Below are positions 36,410 through 45,029 of a stretch of DNA of 64,000 nucleotides, piece after piece. A model generated the notes under the pieces. It searched no databases and was not told the origin of the DNA. It saw only the letters and a list, made by a program, of their open reading frames with translations. This stretch comes from Lachnospiraceae bacterium (GTDB lineage: Bacteria; Bacillota; Clostridia; Lachnospirales; Lachnospiraceae), in the NCBI GenBank assembly GCA_022794265.1, contig JAAWEK010000009.1, positions 1 through 64,000 on the forward strand, read 5' to 3'. A program made the position numbers and the translations under genes. Within the stretch, counting starts at the first letter, position 1; every line of letters begins with the position of its first letter.

Positions 36410-39400
36410 TCAATGTTTAATCAATGCAAGAGCTGCTGCAAAAGATGCCGCATCATCTGTGATTCCGATTCCGCCTGTCAAAACGTCTTCTACAACCGTT
36501 CCCCCTATAATAGCCAGACCTGCCAGCGTCGCCCAGAAACCATAGTCATTTGTTGTATTTGGTGTATATACTTTTTCATCTTCCTCCTGCCTGTCCTCTT
36601 CCACTGCCGGCTGATATTCATATTCATATTCGTTCTTTGGTCTGCGTTTAAACCGATACAGGATTAATCCATTTAATTGGTTTACATATGAAACAACATA
36701 ATTCCCATCTAGTGTTATAAAATTACCGTTTTTAATATAATCCCCACCTATTTTGTATTTAACATTAAAACCAACATAACTATTGAGTTGTATTAATGCA
36801 AGTTCTTTTTTGGGACTAAATGCATAGGAATACGGTTTTACTTCCCACATTTCATATGACCTTGGATTAAATAAATCCACCCTTCCAACAGGTAAAACTA
36901 ATTCCATCTTTGCTAATTCAGAATGGCGTTCCCTCGCATTCCTCTGCACTTCATTATGTATATAATTCCACGCATGTTCCTCTATCAATTCCTGCCAGTC
37001 TGCCCAGGAATTTATCAGTGGCATTCCTGACTCCCTTGGAATTTCATTAATAGAATTCAGAGGATTTGTCCCGATATACTGTTCTGCAATATCCTCCACA
37101 GAATCTCCATCGCTGTCTGCCAGACATGGATTCGAACGCAGATAACAGTAATAAATCTCTTGACCATTGACAACATTTCCCTTAATATCCAGTTCTTCTC
37201 CATCCGGAATTCCGTCTCCGTCACTATCCGGGTTTAAATAACTTAGCGTCTGGAAATTACCAATCGGCGTTCCCAGTCCGCCTTTCAGCTCACCCAATGC
37301 AATTTTTTTCTCATGATAATCGCTGATTCCGTCTCCATCCGTGTCTTTATATAAATCCGCCTCTGATATTACCCTCTGAAACACAGATTCCAGTTCCGAA
37401 AAACCGGAAATATTATAATAGGTTCCGCCGGTGGAAGCGGCCATACCGGATAAAACTTTGGTATTTACATTCCCTACGCCGATGGTATATATTACAATAC
37501 CACTCTCCGCCGCCATGGCAGTCGCCATGGATGATGTAACAGAACTTTTATTATCCTTTCCATCTGTAAGCACAATCATAATTTTAGATATATCCTCACC
37601 GGAAACATTATCATATTCCCTGACAGCCGCATGGATACCGTCATAAACAGCCGTGTTTCCCCCTCCCTGTATCATTCTGGATATTGCGGCAGAAGCCGTG
37701 GATTTGTCCGAAAAACCAATGCGCTTTTTGACGGAATCATTAAATGTAAATACGGCAATTCTGTCATCTTCTGCAAAGGTTTCTGTTAATTCCCCACTAA
37801 GACGTTTCATCCGATTCCAGTCGGAAGGGGAAATACTGCCGGATTCATCCAATACCAGCGTCACATGAAATGTTTTATTTCTTAACGACTCGTCTTTCGG
37901 TTCTAAAATACCAAACTCAAAAAGGCTTGGATAATATGCGTTTTTATTAATAACAATATATTTTGAAAAATGTTCTAATGTTACGGTTATGATATTGCCG
38001 GTCAGTACCTGATTTTCCTGTTCCGTTAATACCTGATTTTCCTCATCCCAATAATAAACTGCCGGAAGAACATTGTCCTCCAATAAAGATTCATCCATTT
38101 CAAAGGTTACAACTGCTTCCTCAAATTCTCCCTCCACATGAAACTCAAATGCATTCCCCATATATCCCGGTATCTGCTCATTTAAAAAATAATCGGAAGC
38201 ATCTACCTTACCAACTGACAGGGAATCCATTTGTTTTCCCTGCAGTTCCATAGACAACACCGGCTTAATCTTCCCGTTATCTGAGGATTCTCCTTCCATT
38301 AATACATCAAATAACCGCTCCCCGTCAGGTACACCATCCTTTAATGTATCAGGGATAAGGGGATTCATATTGTATTTTAATTCCAATCCATCCGGAAGTC
38401 CGTCGTTATCCGTATCCGGTTCCACCGGATTTGTATGATAGATGTTAATTTCCTCCCAATCACCAATACCGTCATCATCGGTATCCACATTTTTAGGATT
38501 TGTCCCCCGCCGGTATTCCTCTGCATTGGAAATTCCGTCACTGTCAAAATCCTCCGCACCATCGGATATTCCGTTATTATCTGAATCCGTAAGGATTGGG
38601 GAAGTTTCTGACGTAAATACTTCATATCCGTCCGGAATACCATCCCCATCCGTATCTATGCAATCTTTATCTGATGATATCAGGGATTCATAAAAATCCG
38701 GCAATCCGTCTCCATCACTGTCGTATTTATCCGTTCCGAACCCCGTCAATTTATCGATGTAATCAGGAATACCATTATGATCTTCATCTTTTTTCTTATC
38801 AAAACTATTTCTGCTGGTGACAATACCTCCGGTATCATTCCAGCCATTTACAACAATAGAATTTATATTATCCGCATAATCTTCATAAGACAGGAGAATG
38901 GAACAATTCCAGAGCTTATGGTCACTGCCTCTCCAGAACCTCAATTCCTCTGCGCCCTCCTCTTCAAAGGAAACAATATAAGCATAGATATGTTCCCCAA
39001 TTGCAATATCAACTTTTTCCGGATGATATAAGGATGGGTCGGCTTCCGATATATCTACGTCTGTTCCGTAATTTTTATCTTTGGAAGCACTTGAAAAATT
39101 CACATAAAATTGTGCATCATCATTTTCCCACGCTGTAAATTGAGATAAATCCAGATAAACAATATCTCCGGCATGAAAGTAATTTTCTTTTTTTGCAGCT
39201 TCTCCTGGTTCCCAATGTCCGTATTCGCTTCCGTCTGCATAATAAGTATTATTTTCATCCCGTCCCCCTGCACTCCATGAATTCCACTGTATGGATTGTT
39301 GGGGATTATACCGGTTAAATGTAATATTATATGTATTTTTTGGAACATTTACACACCAGGTCCTGGTGTCTGTTTTTGTCATCCAATATACAGTATGTCC

Positions 39401-39604
39401 ATTAGTATTATCCACAAGCTGCAGTTTTGCACCATCATTTCCTATCCACGACTCCTGAGTATTATCAATAAAATATATGATTATATCATTTGTATTTACT
39501 GCCATAGCCTTTACAGGATATAACCGGATACCTGTAAAAAACACGGTAACCGCTAAAATAATTGAAAGCCATTTTTTCCATTTCCATTGAAATAATTCCA
39601 TCAT
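36410..39604 (-). CDS. Secreted VWA / calcium-repeat protein with candidate PD-(D/E)XK nuclease C-terminus
   Basis: Exported protein of 1064 residues; the ATG at 39604 has GGAGG 7 nt upstream. Order: signal peptide (cut near VKAMA); a carbohydrate-binding-like beta domain to about 175 (IIIYFIDNTQESW, YNITFNRYNP); aspartate-rich DxDxDG repeats at about 285-440 and again at about 785-845; and a VWA domain at about 580-760 with MIDAS residues DESGS, GGGNTAVYDG and LTDGKDN. At about 880-945 the order IHNEVQ, GRVDLF (Asp ~910), WEVKP (Glu ~921, Lys ~923) and QLNSY (939-943) matches RecB-like nucleases. The tail is hydrophobic (VVEDVLTGGIGITDD). The nuclease call is inference. Confidence 0.8.
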   Translation of the reverse strand: MMELFQWKWKKWLSIILAVTVFFTGIRLYPVKAMAVNTNDIIIYFIDNTQESWIGNDGAKLQLVDNTNGHTVYWMTKTDTRTWCVNVPKNTYNITFNRYNPQQSIQWNSWSAGGRDENNTYYADGSEYGHWEPGEAAKKENYFHAGDIVYLDLSQFTAWENDDAQFYVNFSSASKDKNYGTDVDISEADPSLYHPEKVDIAIGEHIYAYIVSFEEEGAEELRFWRGSDHKLWNCSILLSYEDYADNINSIVVNGWNDTGGIVTSRNSFDKKKDEDHNGIPDYIDKLTGFGTDKYDSDGDGLPDFYESLISSDKDCIDTDGDGIPDGYEVFTSETSPILTDSDNNGISDGAEDFDSDGISNAEEYRRGTNPKNVDTDDDGIGDWEEINIYHTNPVEPDTDNDGLPDGLELKYNMNPLIPDTLKDGVPDGERLFDVLMEGESSDNGKIKPVLSMELQGKQMDSLSVGKVDASDYFLNEQIPGYMGNAFEFHVEGEFEEAVVTFEMDESLLEDNVLPAVYYWDEENQVLTEQENQVLTGNIITVTLEHFSKYIVINKNAYYPSLFEFGILEPKDESLRNKTFHVTLVLDESGSISPSDWNRMKRLSGELTETFAEDDRIAVFTFNDSVKKRIGFSDKSTASAAISRMIQGGGNTAVYDGIHAAVREYDNVSGEDISKIMIVLTDGKDNKSSVTSSMATAMAAESGIVIYTIGVGNVNTKVLSGMAASTGGTYYNISGFSELESVFQRVISEADLYKDTDGDGISDYHEKKIALGELKGGLGTPIGNFQTLSYLNPDSDGDGIPDGEELDIKGNVVNGQEIYYCYLRSNPCLADSDGDSVEDIAEQYIGTNPLNSINEIPRESGMPLINSWADWQELIEEHAWNYIHNEVQRNARERHSELAKMELVLPVGRVDLFNPRSYEMWEVKPYSYAFSPKKELALIQLNSYVGFNVKYKIGGDYIKNGNFITLDGNYVVSYVNQLNGLILYRFKRRPKNEYEYEYQPAVEEDRQEEDEKVYTPNTTNDYGFWATLAGLAIIGGTVVEDVLTGGIGITDDAASFAAALALIKH

Positions 39605-39650
39605 ATACAAACCTCCAAATTTAATTATTTTTACCAACTGTTTCACATAT

Positions 39651-39679
39651 AGTATAATCCCGTTTTTCTTCTGTATCAA
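39651..39679 (-). promoter_or_regulatory. Promoter of the VWA/nuclease-like gene
   Basis: Minus-strand TTGATA (39674-39679), 17-nt spacer, TATACT (39651-39656), about 47 nt before the ATG. It is downstream of the terminator that ends the 224-residue gene, so the toxin-like gene has its own control. Confidence 0.78.
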
Positions 39680-39697
39680 TAAAAATATTTATTATTT

Positions 39698-39714
39698 TTC
39701 GACATAATTCGACA
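39698..39714 (-). promoter_or_regulatory. Two tandem Spo0A-type boxes
   Basis: On the minus strand TGTCGAA occurs twice with a 3-nt gap (10-bp period), each an exact match to the 0A-box core TGNCGAA. They lie about 20 bp upstream of the -35, a position suited to activation by phosphorylated Spo0A. Confidence 0.6.
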
Positions 39715-39726
39715 ACATCAAATTGA

Positions 39727-39768
39727 AAAAGAAGAGAACTGCTTTCAAAAGCATTTCTCTTCTTCTAC
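39727..39768 (-). terminator. Terminator after the 224-residue gene
   Basis: AAGAAGAGAA-N-TGCTTT pairs with AAAGCA-N-TTCTCTTCTT. On the minus strand it is followed by a T-run (TTTTTC). It separates the foldase/224-residue unit from the VWA gene. Confidence 0.8.
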
Positions 39769-39860
39769 CCAATATGTCTTTATTATTTACCATTGTTACA
39801 AAAGCTATACCGCCAGGACTATTACAGAGGGCATTTCTATAAAGACAATCCGAAAAAATG

Positions 39861-40535
39861 TCATCGATACCCATATATAACATATACTTCTTCACTACTG
39901 TCATATTCATAGGGAATATGGTATTTTTCCATAAGAACTAAAAATTCTTTTTCAACATCATGGTCTATAATTTTATCTTCCATCAGCCTGCCCTGATATA
40001 TATGTTCAGAGAATTTAGGCTTTACCTTTACCCATTCAATGGATTTAAAATCATAATAATTAAAGCTTTCAATATCATAAGATGTACCAAACAAAAGTTT
40101 TTCCCGGCTGTCCTCAAAAAGAGTCTTAAAATCATAAGGAACTGCAATCATCATTTCTTCTGTCATTGCATAAAGAAACTCTTTCCATTTTGTTTTATTC
40201 ATATAACCAGTCAGATTTCGTTTTCTGACTATCTCCATGACCTTTTCGCTTTGTGTTTTTTTCTTATTAAAATTACCATTATCAATTTCATTCACAAGTT
40301 TTTGAACAGACTTAAAAAATCCCTCATCCAGCTTACTGACATGATAGTATGTTGAAACCGGTTCCTCATTTCTTACAACTATATACCAAAAGCGGCTCCA
40401 CCTGTGATAAAACCGTAAATGCACATTTCCCTTCCACCTCACATCCAGAACCAGTCCATCCATATGTGTCATTTCTGCGAAATCTTCAACCACGCCACTT
40501 TTAAAATCAATATTACTAATGATAGTCGTTTTCAT
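39861..40535 (-). CDS. Unknown immunity-like protein, 224 residues
   Basis: Soluble protein without signal peptide, with many aromatic residues (LRFYHRWSRFWYIVVRNEEP). The second half contains MNKTKWKEFLYAMTEEMM and a later FKSIEWVKVKP. That spacing recalls DUF6678-type small proteins found among immunity genes, but the match is by eye only. It starts 3 bp after the stop of the PrsA-like foldase gene and is cotranscribed with it. A terminator separates it from the VWA gene. Confidence 0.65.
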   Translation of the reverse strand: MKTTIISNIDFKSGVVEDFAEMTHMDGLVLDVRWKGNVHLRFYHRWSRFWYIVVRNEEPVSTYYHVSKLDEGFFKSVQKLVNEIDNGNFNKKKTQSEKVMEIVRKRNLTGYMNKTKWKEFLYAMTEEMMIAVPYDFKTLFEDSREKLLFGTSYDIESFNYYDFKSIEWVKVKPKFSEHIYQGRLMEDKIIDHDVEKEFLVLMEKYHIPYEYDSSEEVYVIYGYR

Positions 40536-40538
40536 TTC

Positions 40539-41570
40539 CTATTCCATCAATTCATAAAAATTTGATACTTTTATATCATTCATATCACTAAATTTTATGG
40601 AGTCCCATAATTCATCATTAAATTCAGAAGTTAAATCTCCGATAAAAGGATTATAAATTTCCATAAATGCCTTATCTTTCGCCTCCTGTATCATCTGCTG
40701 CTTATGTACCTGGGTTTCTGCTTCCATATAATCACTGAGACATTTGATAATATAATATCCGTCCGGCGTATCTATGATTCCGCTGACCTGTCCTACTGTC
40801 ATGCCAAATGCTGCAGTCTCAAATTCTGCAATCATTTCTCCTTTCCCAAACTGATATTCTACCTGTCCGGCATCTGTATGATTAGCAGCTATGGTTGTAA
40901 AATCTCCTCCATTATTAATCTCTTCCATCAAATCCTCCATATCGGATTTCACCCGGACCTTCTCTTCTTCCGTATATTCAATTCTCTGACCTTCATGGTT
41001 TATAACGTAAGTCTTGGCATAAATGCTCTGTACTTTAATAATCTTGGCATCTGCATCACTAATTTCAGGATTTACCTCTTTTGTAAGCTCACTATATACT
41101 TTCTTCGCCAAAAAATACTGATGATATACATCCTCTACCGTATCCTGCTTAATATCCATATATTCTATTTCCCTTTGTGACAGACCATTGTAATACTTTT
41201 CCGCTATCTGTCTGGTTTTCTGCTGTTCATCTTCCGTCAGTTTAATTTTTTTCTCTTTGGCTAACAGTGTCATGGTTTTCATCTCTGCCAATTCACTCTT
41301 AACATTATTTTTTACATATTCTTCAAAGGTCATATCTGCAATATTCTTTTTCCAGATTTCATTTCCATAAGAGTTTTCATATAAATTTTTTTCCGTTGTA
41401 AGAAACAGCATGGATTCTGAAAGCTTGCAGGGACTTCCGTTTATTTTAAAAACCTCATTTTTTGATAAGCCTGTTGAGAAATATACATTTTTTCCGGCAC
41501 AACTGCAGCCTGCCAGCAAAAGTGCAAGCGTCGCCACTGCCACTGCTTTGATTTTTTTTCCAATCCTCAT
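40539..41570 (-). CDS. PrsA/SurA-type peptidyl-prolyl isomerase lipoprotein
   Basis: Membrane-anchored foldase of 343 residues acting outside the membrane on exported proteins. Lipobox LLAGC at residues 18-22. A helical chaperone region spans about 40-180, then the parvulin domain at about 175-285: IYAKTYVINHEGQRIEY, GGDFTTIAANHTDAG, YQFGKGEMIAEFETAAFGM and IIDTPDGYYIIKCL. It is first in a two-gene unit with the 224-residue protein, upstream of the secreted VWA protein, which could be a client (inference). Confidence 0.9.
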   Translation of the reverse strand: MRIGKKIKAVAVATLALLLAGCSCAGKNVYFSTGLSKNEVFKINGSPCKLSESMLFLTTEKNLYENSYGNEIWKKNIADMTFEEYVKNNVKSELAEMKTMTLLAKEKKIKLTEDEQQKTRQIAEKYYNGLSQREIEYMDIKQDTVEDVYHQYFLAKKVYSELTKEVNPEISDADAKIIKVQSIYAKTYVINHEGQRIEYTEEEKVRVKSDMEDLMEEINNGGDFTTIAANHTDAGQVEYQFGKGEMIAEFETAAFGMTVGQVSGIIDTPDGYYIIKCLSDYMEAETQVHKQQMIQEAKDKAFMEIYNPFIGDLTSEFNDELWDSIKFSDMNDIKVSNFYELME

Positions 41571-41590
41571 GTCTTAAGTTTCCTTTCTTC

Positions 41591-41662
41591 ATTATACTAA
41601 ATAGGTGAAAGCGAAACTTCCGACCAGTGACTATGAGTTTCGCAACCGCCTATTATACTAAA
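41591..41662. repeat. Small dispersed hairpin repeat, copy S2, with flanking direct repeats
   Basis: A 50-bp element (41602-41651) has nested arms TAGGTG / CGCCTA and GCGAAAC / GTTTCGC around CTTCCGACCAGTGACTATGA. It matches the core at 10980-11014. Exact 11-bp direct repeats ATTATACTAAA flank it (41591-41601 and 41652-41662), as a target-site duplication would. Confidence 0.65.
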
Positions 41663-41695
41663 GCCGGAGCCTGAATGATTCATTTGTTAAAAGTT

Positions 41696-42958
41696 TTAAA
41701 TATATTCCATCAATTCTAACGGATGATGAATAATTATATCGGCTCCGTTATCCCGCAGTTCTTTTTCCTCCCGGAATCCCCAGGTTACACCTATTGTAAA
41801 TAAAGAAGCGCCGGTTCCGGTTTTCATATCCGTAGAAGTATCTCCGATATATAAACATTGCCCGGAATCCACATTTATTTCTTTTAAAATAATATCAATT
41901 CCCTCCGGACTAGGTTTCTTTTCATGATCCTCTCTCTGACCCAATATAAAATCAAAATATCCGTCTCCAAAAATATCCTTTAGTATGGAGCAGACATTCC
42001 CATGCTCTTTATTGGAAAATACAGCAATTTTAATATTATTTTTCTTCAATTCCATAAATAGTTCCCGGATTTCCGGATATGGTTTTACTTCATACATACA
42101 TCCGGTTTTAAATAACTCTATATATCTGGACATTGCCGTTTCAAATGTTTTCAGTTCGGTATCTCCCGCGGCAATCAATGCCCGTTTTATCAACTCTATC
42201 TGTCCGTCTCCGGCATAAATTTTATAATTTTCTTCCGGATGAGGCATAAATCCCAGTTCCTTTAACACCTGATTTGCTGTAACCGCAATAGAAGTTACGG
42301 TGTCCAGTATGGTTCCGTCCAAATCAAAAATGCAGGCTTTCATTATATGTTTTCCGGTTACTATATCAATTCCCAGTCTTTCTCTAACCTCCGAATAGAT
42401 TCTTGAAACCGGAAGTCCCACTACATTATTATAATCTCCGGCTATTTTTTCAATATTAACGGCAAAGAGTCCCTGAATTGCATAGGAGCCAGCCTTATCC
42501 ATAGGTTCCCCGGTATGGATGTACTCCCGGATTGCCTGATCCGACATCTCTTTCATATATACATCCGTACATTCCGTAAAACAACAGTCTGTTCCCGAAT
42601 CACCGCTGCCTGACAGATATATTATGGTTACACCGGTATAAACCTGATGTTTATTCCCCTGAAGCATTTTTAGTGTTTCAAAGGCAGCATTTTTATCGGA
42701 AGGCTTCCCCAATATCTGATTATTATATGCTACAATGGTATCGGCACCAATAATCAGCACTTCTTCACCAGAATACAGTTGACAAACCTTTGTACACACA
42801 TCTGCCGCTTTTCCGGCTGATAATTCTCTTACAACCGTTTCCGGTTCGGTACTGGTTATGGTTTCCTCTTTCTCACTGACCACACATTCATAGGACACCC
42901 CTATTTGCTTCAGTAATTCCTGTCTTCTTGGTGATTTGGAACCTAATATTATTTTCAT
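41696..42958 (-). CDS. Maf nucleotide pyrophosphatase - HAD phosphatase fusion
   Basis: Two complete enzymes in one 420-residue chain. Residues 1-195 are Maf/YhdE-like: MKIILGSKSPRRQELLKQIG, VLIIGADTIVAYNNQILGKP, DKAGSYAIQG. Residues 205-420 are a phosphoglycolate-phosphatase-like HAD: ACIFDLDGTILDT (motif I), VFSNKEHGNV, GQREDHEKKPSPEG (Lys), YIGDTSTDM. Maf members hydrolyse non-canonical or modified NTPs and the HAD half could clean up phosphate products (inference). I chose the ATG at 42958; an ATG four codons upstream overlaps the ribosome site. Confidence 0.92.
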   Translation of the reverse strand: MKIILGSKSPRRQELLKQIGVSYECVVSEKEETITSTEPETVVRELSAGKAADVCTKVCQLYSGEEVLIIGADTIVAYNNQILGKPSDKNAAFETLKMLQGNKHQVYTGVTIIYLSGSGDSGTDCCFTECTDVYMKEMSDQAIREYIHTGEPMDKAGSYAIQGLFAVNIEKIAGDYNNVVGLPVSRIYSEVRERLGIDIVTGKHIMKACIFDLDGTILDTVTSIAVTANQVLKELGFMPHPEENYKIYAGDGQIELIKRALIAAGDTELKTFETAMSRYIELFKTGCMYEVKPYPEIRELFMELKKNNIKIAVFSNKEHGNVCSILKDIFGDGYFDFILGQREDHEKKPSPEGIDIILKEINVDSGQCLYIGDTSTDMKTGTGASLFTIGVTWGFREEKELRDNGADIIIHHPLELMEYI

Positions 42959-42989
42959 CTCTCTACACATTCCTTCTTAAACGTTTTTC

Positions 42990-43613
42990 TCAATCTTCCC
43001 ATGGACGTATCCGGTATGTAACACCCAGATTCTCACAGATAGTTCTACATTCCTCTTCCTCTTCCCCGCTTAATGTGGTATCCACTGTAGTCAGCACTAC
43101 TGTATCAACATATTGTTTTACATCTTTCGCAAATGTCAGTACAGCCTCAAAGGATTGAATTCCAAACCTGCTTCTGGTCAGCTCCAGATATTGTTCTGCT
43201 TTTGGCGTGTTCAGACTGATGGAAACGGTATCCACAATTTCCTGAAACATTGGCGCCGTAGACGTTTTATTTATCAGATCCGATAAACCATTGGTATTTA
43301 CCCGGACATTTTTCCCATATTCCTGTTTTACAAATGCTGCCGCTTCCAAAAGTACCTGCAACCGTTCCGTGGGTTCTCCAAAACCGCAGAATACCACTTC
43401 TCCATATCCTGACATATCAAATTTCTTAAATTCTTCTTTTAATTCCTCTATAGATGGTTCATGTTCCAGCCATAGAGACTCTGACTCTTCCATATGGTCT
43501 CTGGTCTGTCTCAAACAGAAGGTGCAGTTGCATGGACACCTGTTTGTAAGATTAACATATAAATTATTATGTACTTCATACAATATGGTCTGAGCTTTTT
43601 TTATTTCACTCAT
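42990..43613 (-). CDS. TatD-associated-type radical SAM protein
   Basis: Radical SAM protein of 207 residues. The [4Fe-4S] site is NRCPCNCTFCLR, near residues 23-34. VVFCGFGEPTERL is the GxGEPT SAM-binding motif and VRVNTNGLSDLI the later strand. It is short, without a SPASM extension, and resembles the TatD-linked radical SAM family (TIGR04038). No tatD is adjacent here. The substrate is unknown. It lies 31 bp downstream of the pyridoxamine kinase and upstream of the Maf-HAD gene on one strand. Confidence 0.87.
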   Translation of the reverse strand: MSEIKKAQTILYEVHNNLYVNLTNRCPCNCTFCLRQTRDHMEESESLWLEHEPSIEELKEEFKKFDMSGYGEVVFCGFGEPTERLQVLLEAAAFVKQEYGKNVRVNTNGLSDLINKTSTAPMFQEIVDTVSISLNTPKAEQYLELTRSRFGIQSFEAVLTFAKDVKQYVDTVVLTTVDTTLSGEEEEECRTICENLGVTYRIRPWED

Positions 43614-43643
43614 CCGGATTCCCGCCTTTCAAAATAATTGTTC

Positions 43644-44474
43644 TTACTTTAATGTAGTCAGTAATTCTTCAAAACAAACACCGTCTGTTTTCGGAATATC
43701 CAGCTCCATAGATTTCAATATACATTTCTTAATAAAATTTGAAGCCTTTCGAACGGATTTTTCAAAATTTACCCCATTTACGGCATCTGCTGCTATAATC
43801 GAAGAAAAAATATCTCCGGTTCCGGAACGTTCGGTTCCAACCTTATGGGTTCGTAAAAATTTATCTGTTATTCCCTCTTCAAGCACATAATTTGCTATAT
43901 ATTCTCCCTGTATAATTCCGGTGATAACAATTTTTTTCGGCCCTTGTTCCCTGAGTTTTCCTGCAATTTTCCGGATATCCCCGGGTTTAAATGCATCCGG
44001 TCTGTATTCCGTATCTGTCAGGATACATGCCTCTGTCAGATTTGGCGTCAGGATATCCGCATAAGATACCAATTGCCTCATTTCTTCACACATAGGTTTT
44101 GTATAGGTGGCATAAGGCTTTCCATAATCCCCCATTACCGGGTCAATAATTACAATCGTCTTTTCTGTTCTAAAATCTCCAATAAATCTTTTTACAATAT
44201 CAATCTGCTCTTTAGAGCCGAGAAATCCTGTAGCAATCCCCTCAAACTCTAAATCCAGCTTCTTCCAGTTCTCTATATAATGTTCCATCTTATCTGTATA
44301 ATCATCAAAGAAAAACTCCGGAAAACCGGTATGATTAGAAAAAATGGAAGTGGGAACTGCACAGCACTGCACCTTTAAAGCCGAAATAACCGGCAGGGAA
44401 ACCACGATGGAACAACGTCCAAAACCGGAAAAATCATTGATAACGGCTATTTTTTTCTGGTTATTGTGTGACAT
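43644..44474 (-). CDS. pdxY: Pyridoxamine/pyridoxal kinase (PdxY-like)
   Basis: Ribokinase-fold vitamin B6 kinase of 276 residues for PLP salvage. IAVINDFSGFGRCSIVVSLP is the PdxY-type N-terminus. VPTSIFSNHTGFPEFFF contacts the substrate, VIIDPVMGDYGKPYAT the nucleotide, ILTPNLTEACIL is conserved, and ERSGTGDIFSSII is the anion hole with catalytic Asp. I chose the ATG at 44474 (GAGGTG about 8 nt upstream). A structured repeat (E2) lies upstream in the same orientation. Confidence 0.9.
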   Translation of the reverse strand: MSHNNQKKIAVINDFSGFGRCSIVVSLPVISALKVQCCAVPTSIFSNHTGFPEFFFDDYTDKMEHYIENWKKLDLEFEGIATGFLGSKEQIDIVKRFIGDFRTEKTIVIIDPVMGDYGKPYATYTKPMCEEMRQLVSYADILTPNLTEACILTDTEYRPDAFKPGDIRKIAGKLREQGPKKIVITGIIQGEYIANYVLEEGITDKFLRTHKVGTERSGTGDIFSSIIAADAVNGVNFEKSVRKASNFIKKCILKSMELDIPKTDGVCFEELLTTLK

Positions 44475-44626
44475 ATGCAAGCACCTCATCTGTTAAAAAT
44501 CTTTTATTCCTAAAATTTACATTCACGGATATCATTTTACCTTAATTTTCTGCATATTGCAAATAGATTCCGTATCTTTTATAATGGAGAGAGATGTTAT
44601 TTCGAAAATGTGGGGCAATATATGAA

Positions 44627-44905
44627 AATTTGGCTAAACGGACGCAGCTATGCCCGGGAAGGGCGGACGGAATGTTCCACTACAAGCGGAGGAAGTTCTA
44701 AGTGTTCTGCGTTAGGTGTTCGAAGCTGGACGCTACCGTCAACAATTCGGCGTCCATGCCTCACTGTTGACTTTGCCTGACATCGTGTCAGGCAATAGCT
44801 GGTTATTTCAGGCAGAACACTAAGAACTTCCAATCCGCCTTCCGCAGTCACATTCCGTCCGCCCTTCCCGGGCATAGCTGCTGTGCGTTGGCTAAATTTT
44901 CTAAA
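44627..44905 (-). repeat. Large structured repeat, copy E2
   Basis: On the minus strand it carries the shared core (CAGCTATTGCCTGACAC, GAGGCATGGACGCCGAATT, GCAGAACACTTAGAACTT). Its outer arms pair almost perfectly over 31 bp (44645-44675 with 44850-44880, including ATGCCCGGGAAGGGCGGAC) but differ in sequence from the arms of E1 and E3. The 3' boundary CTGCGTCC-N5-GCC is kept. It lies upstream of the pyridoxamine kinase in the same orientation. Confidence 0.8.
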
Positions 44906-45029
44906 ACCTGCCGTAACTGTTTTTCTAAATAACGATGGAATTGGGATTGGCTGATTTTTACAAATTTTTTGTAGAAATAGTTTTTCTAAATATTAATAAG
45001 ATAATGTGTCGGCTGATTTTTTGAATGTT

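Noticed and set aside
38377-38693. Frames on both strands opposite the DxDxDG repeats
   Set aside because: Produced by the repeated Asp/Gly codons of the VWA protein gene.
39692-39910. 72-codon minus frame between the 224-residue gene and the VWA gene
   Set aside because: It overlaps the end of the upstream gene, the terminator and the Spo0A-type boxes, and has no ribosome site.
44648-44875. 75-codon minus frame and other frames inside the structured repeats
   Set aside because: They lie wholly in the palindromic arms, lack ribosome sites and have no recognisable protein; the repeat structure explains them.
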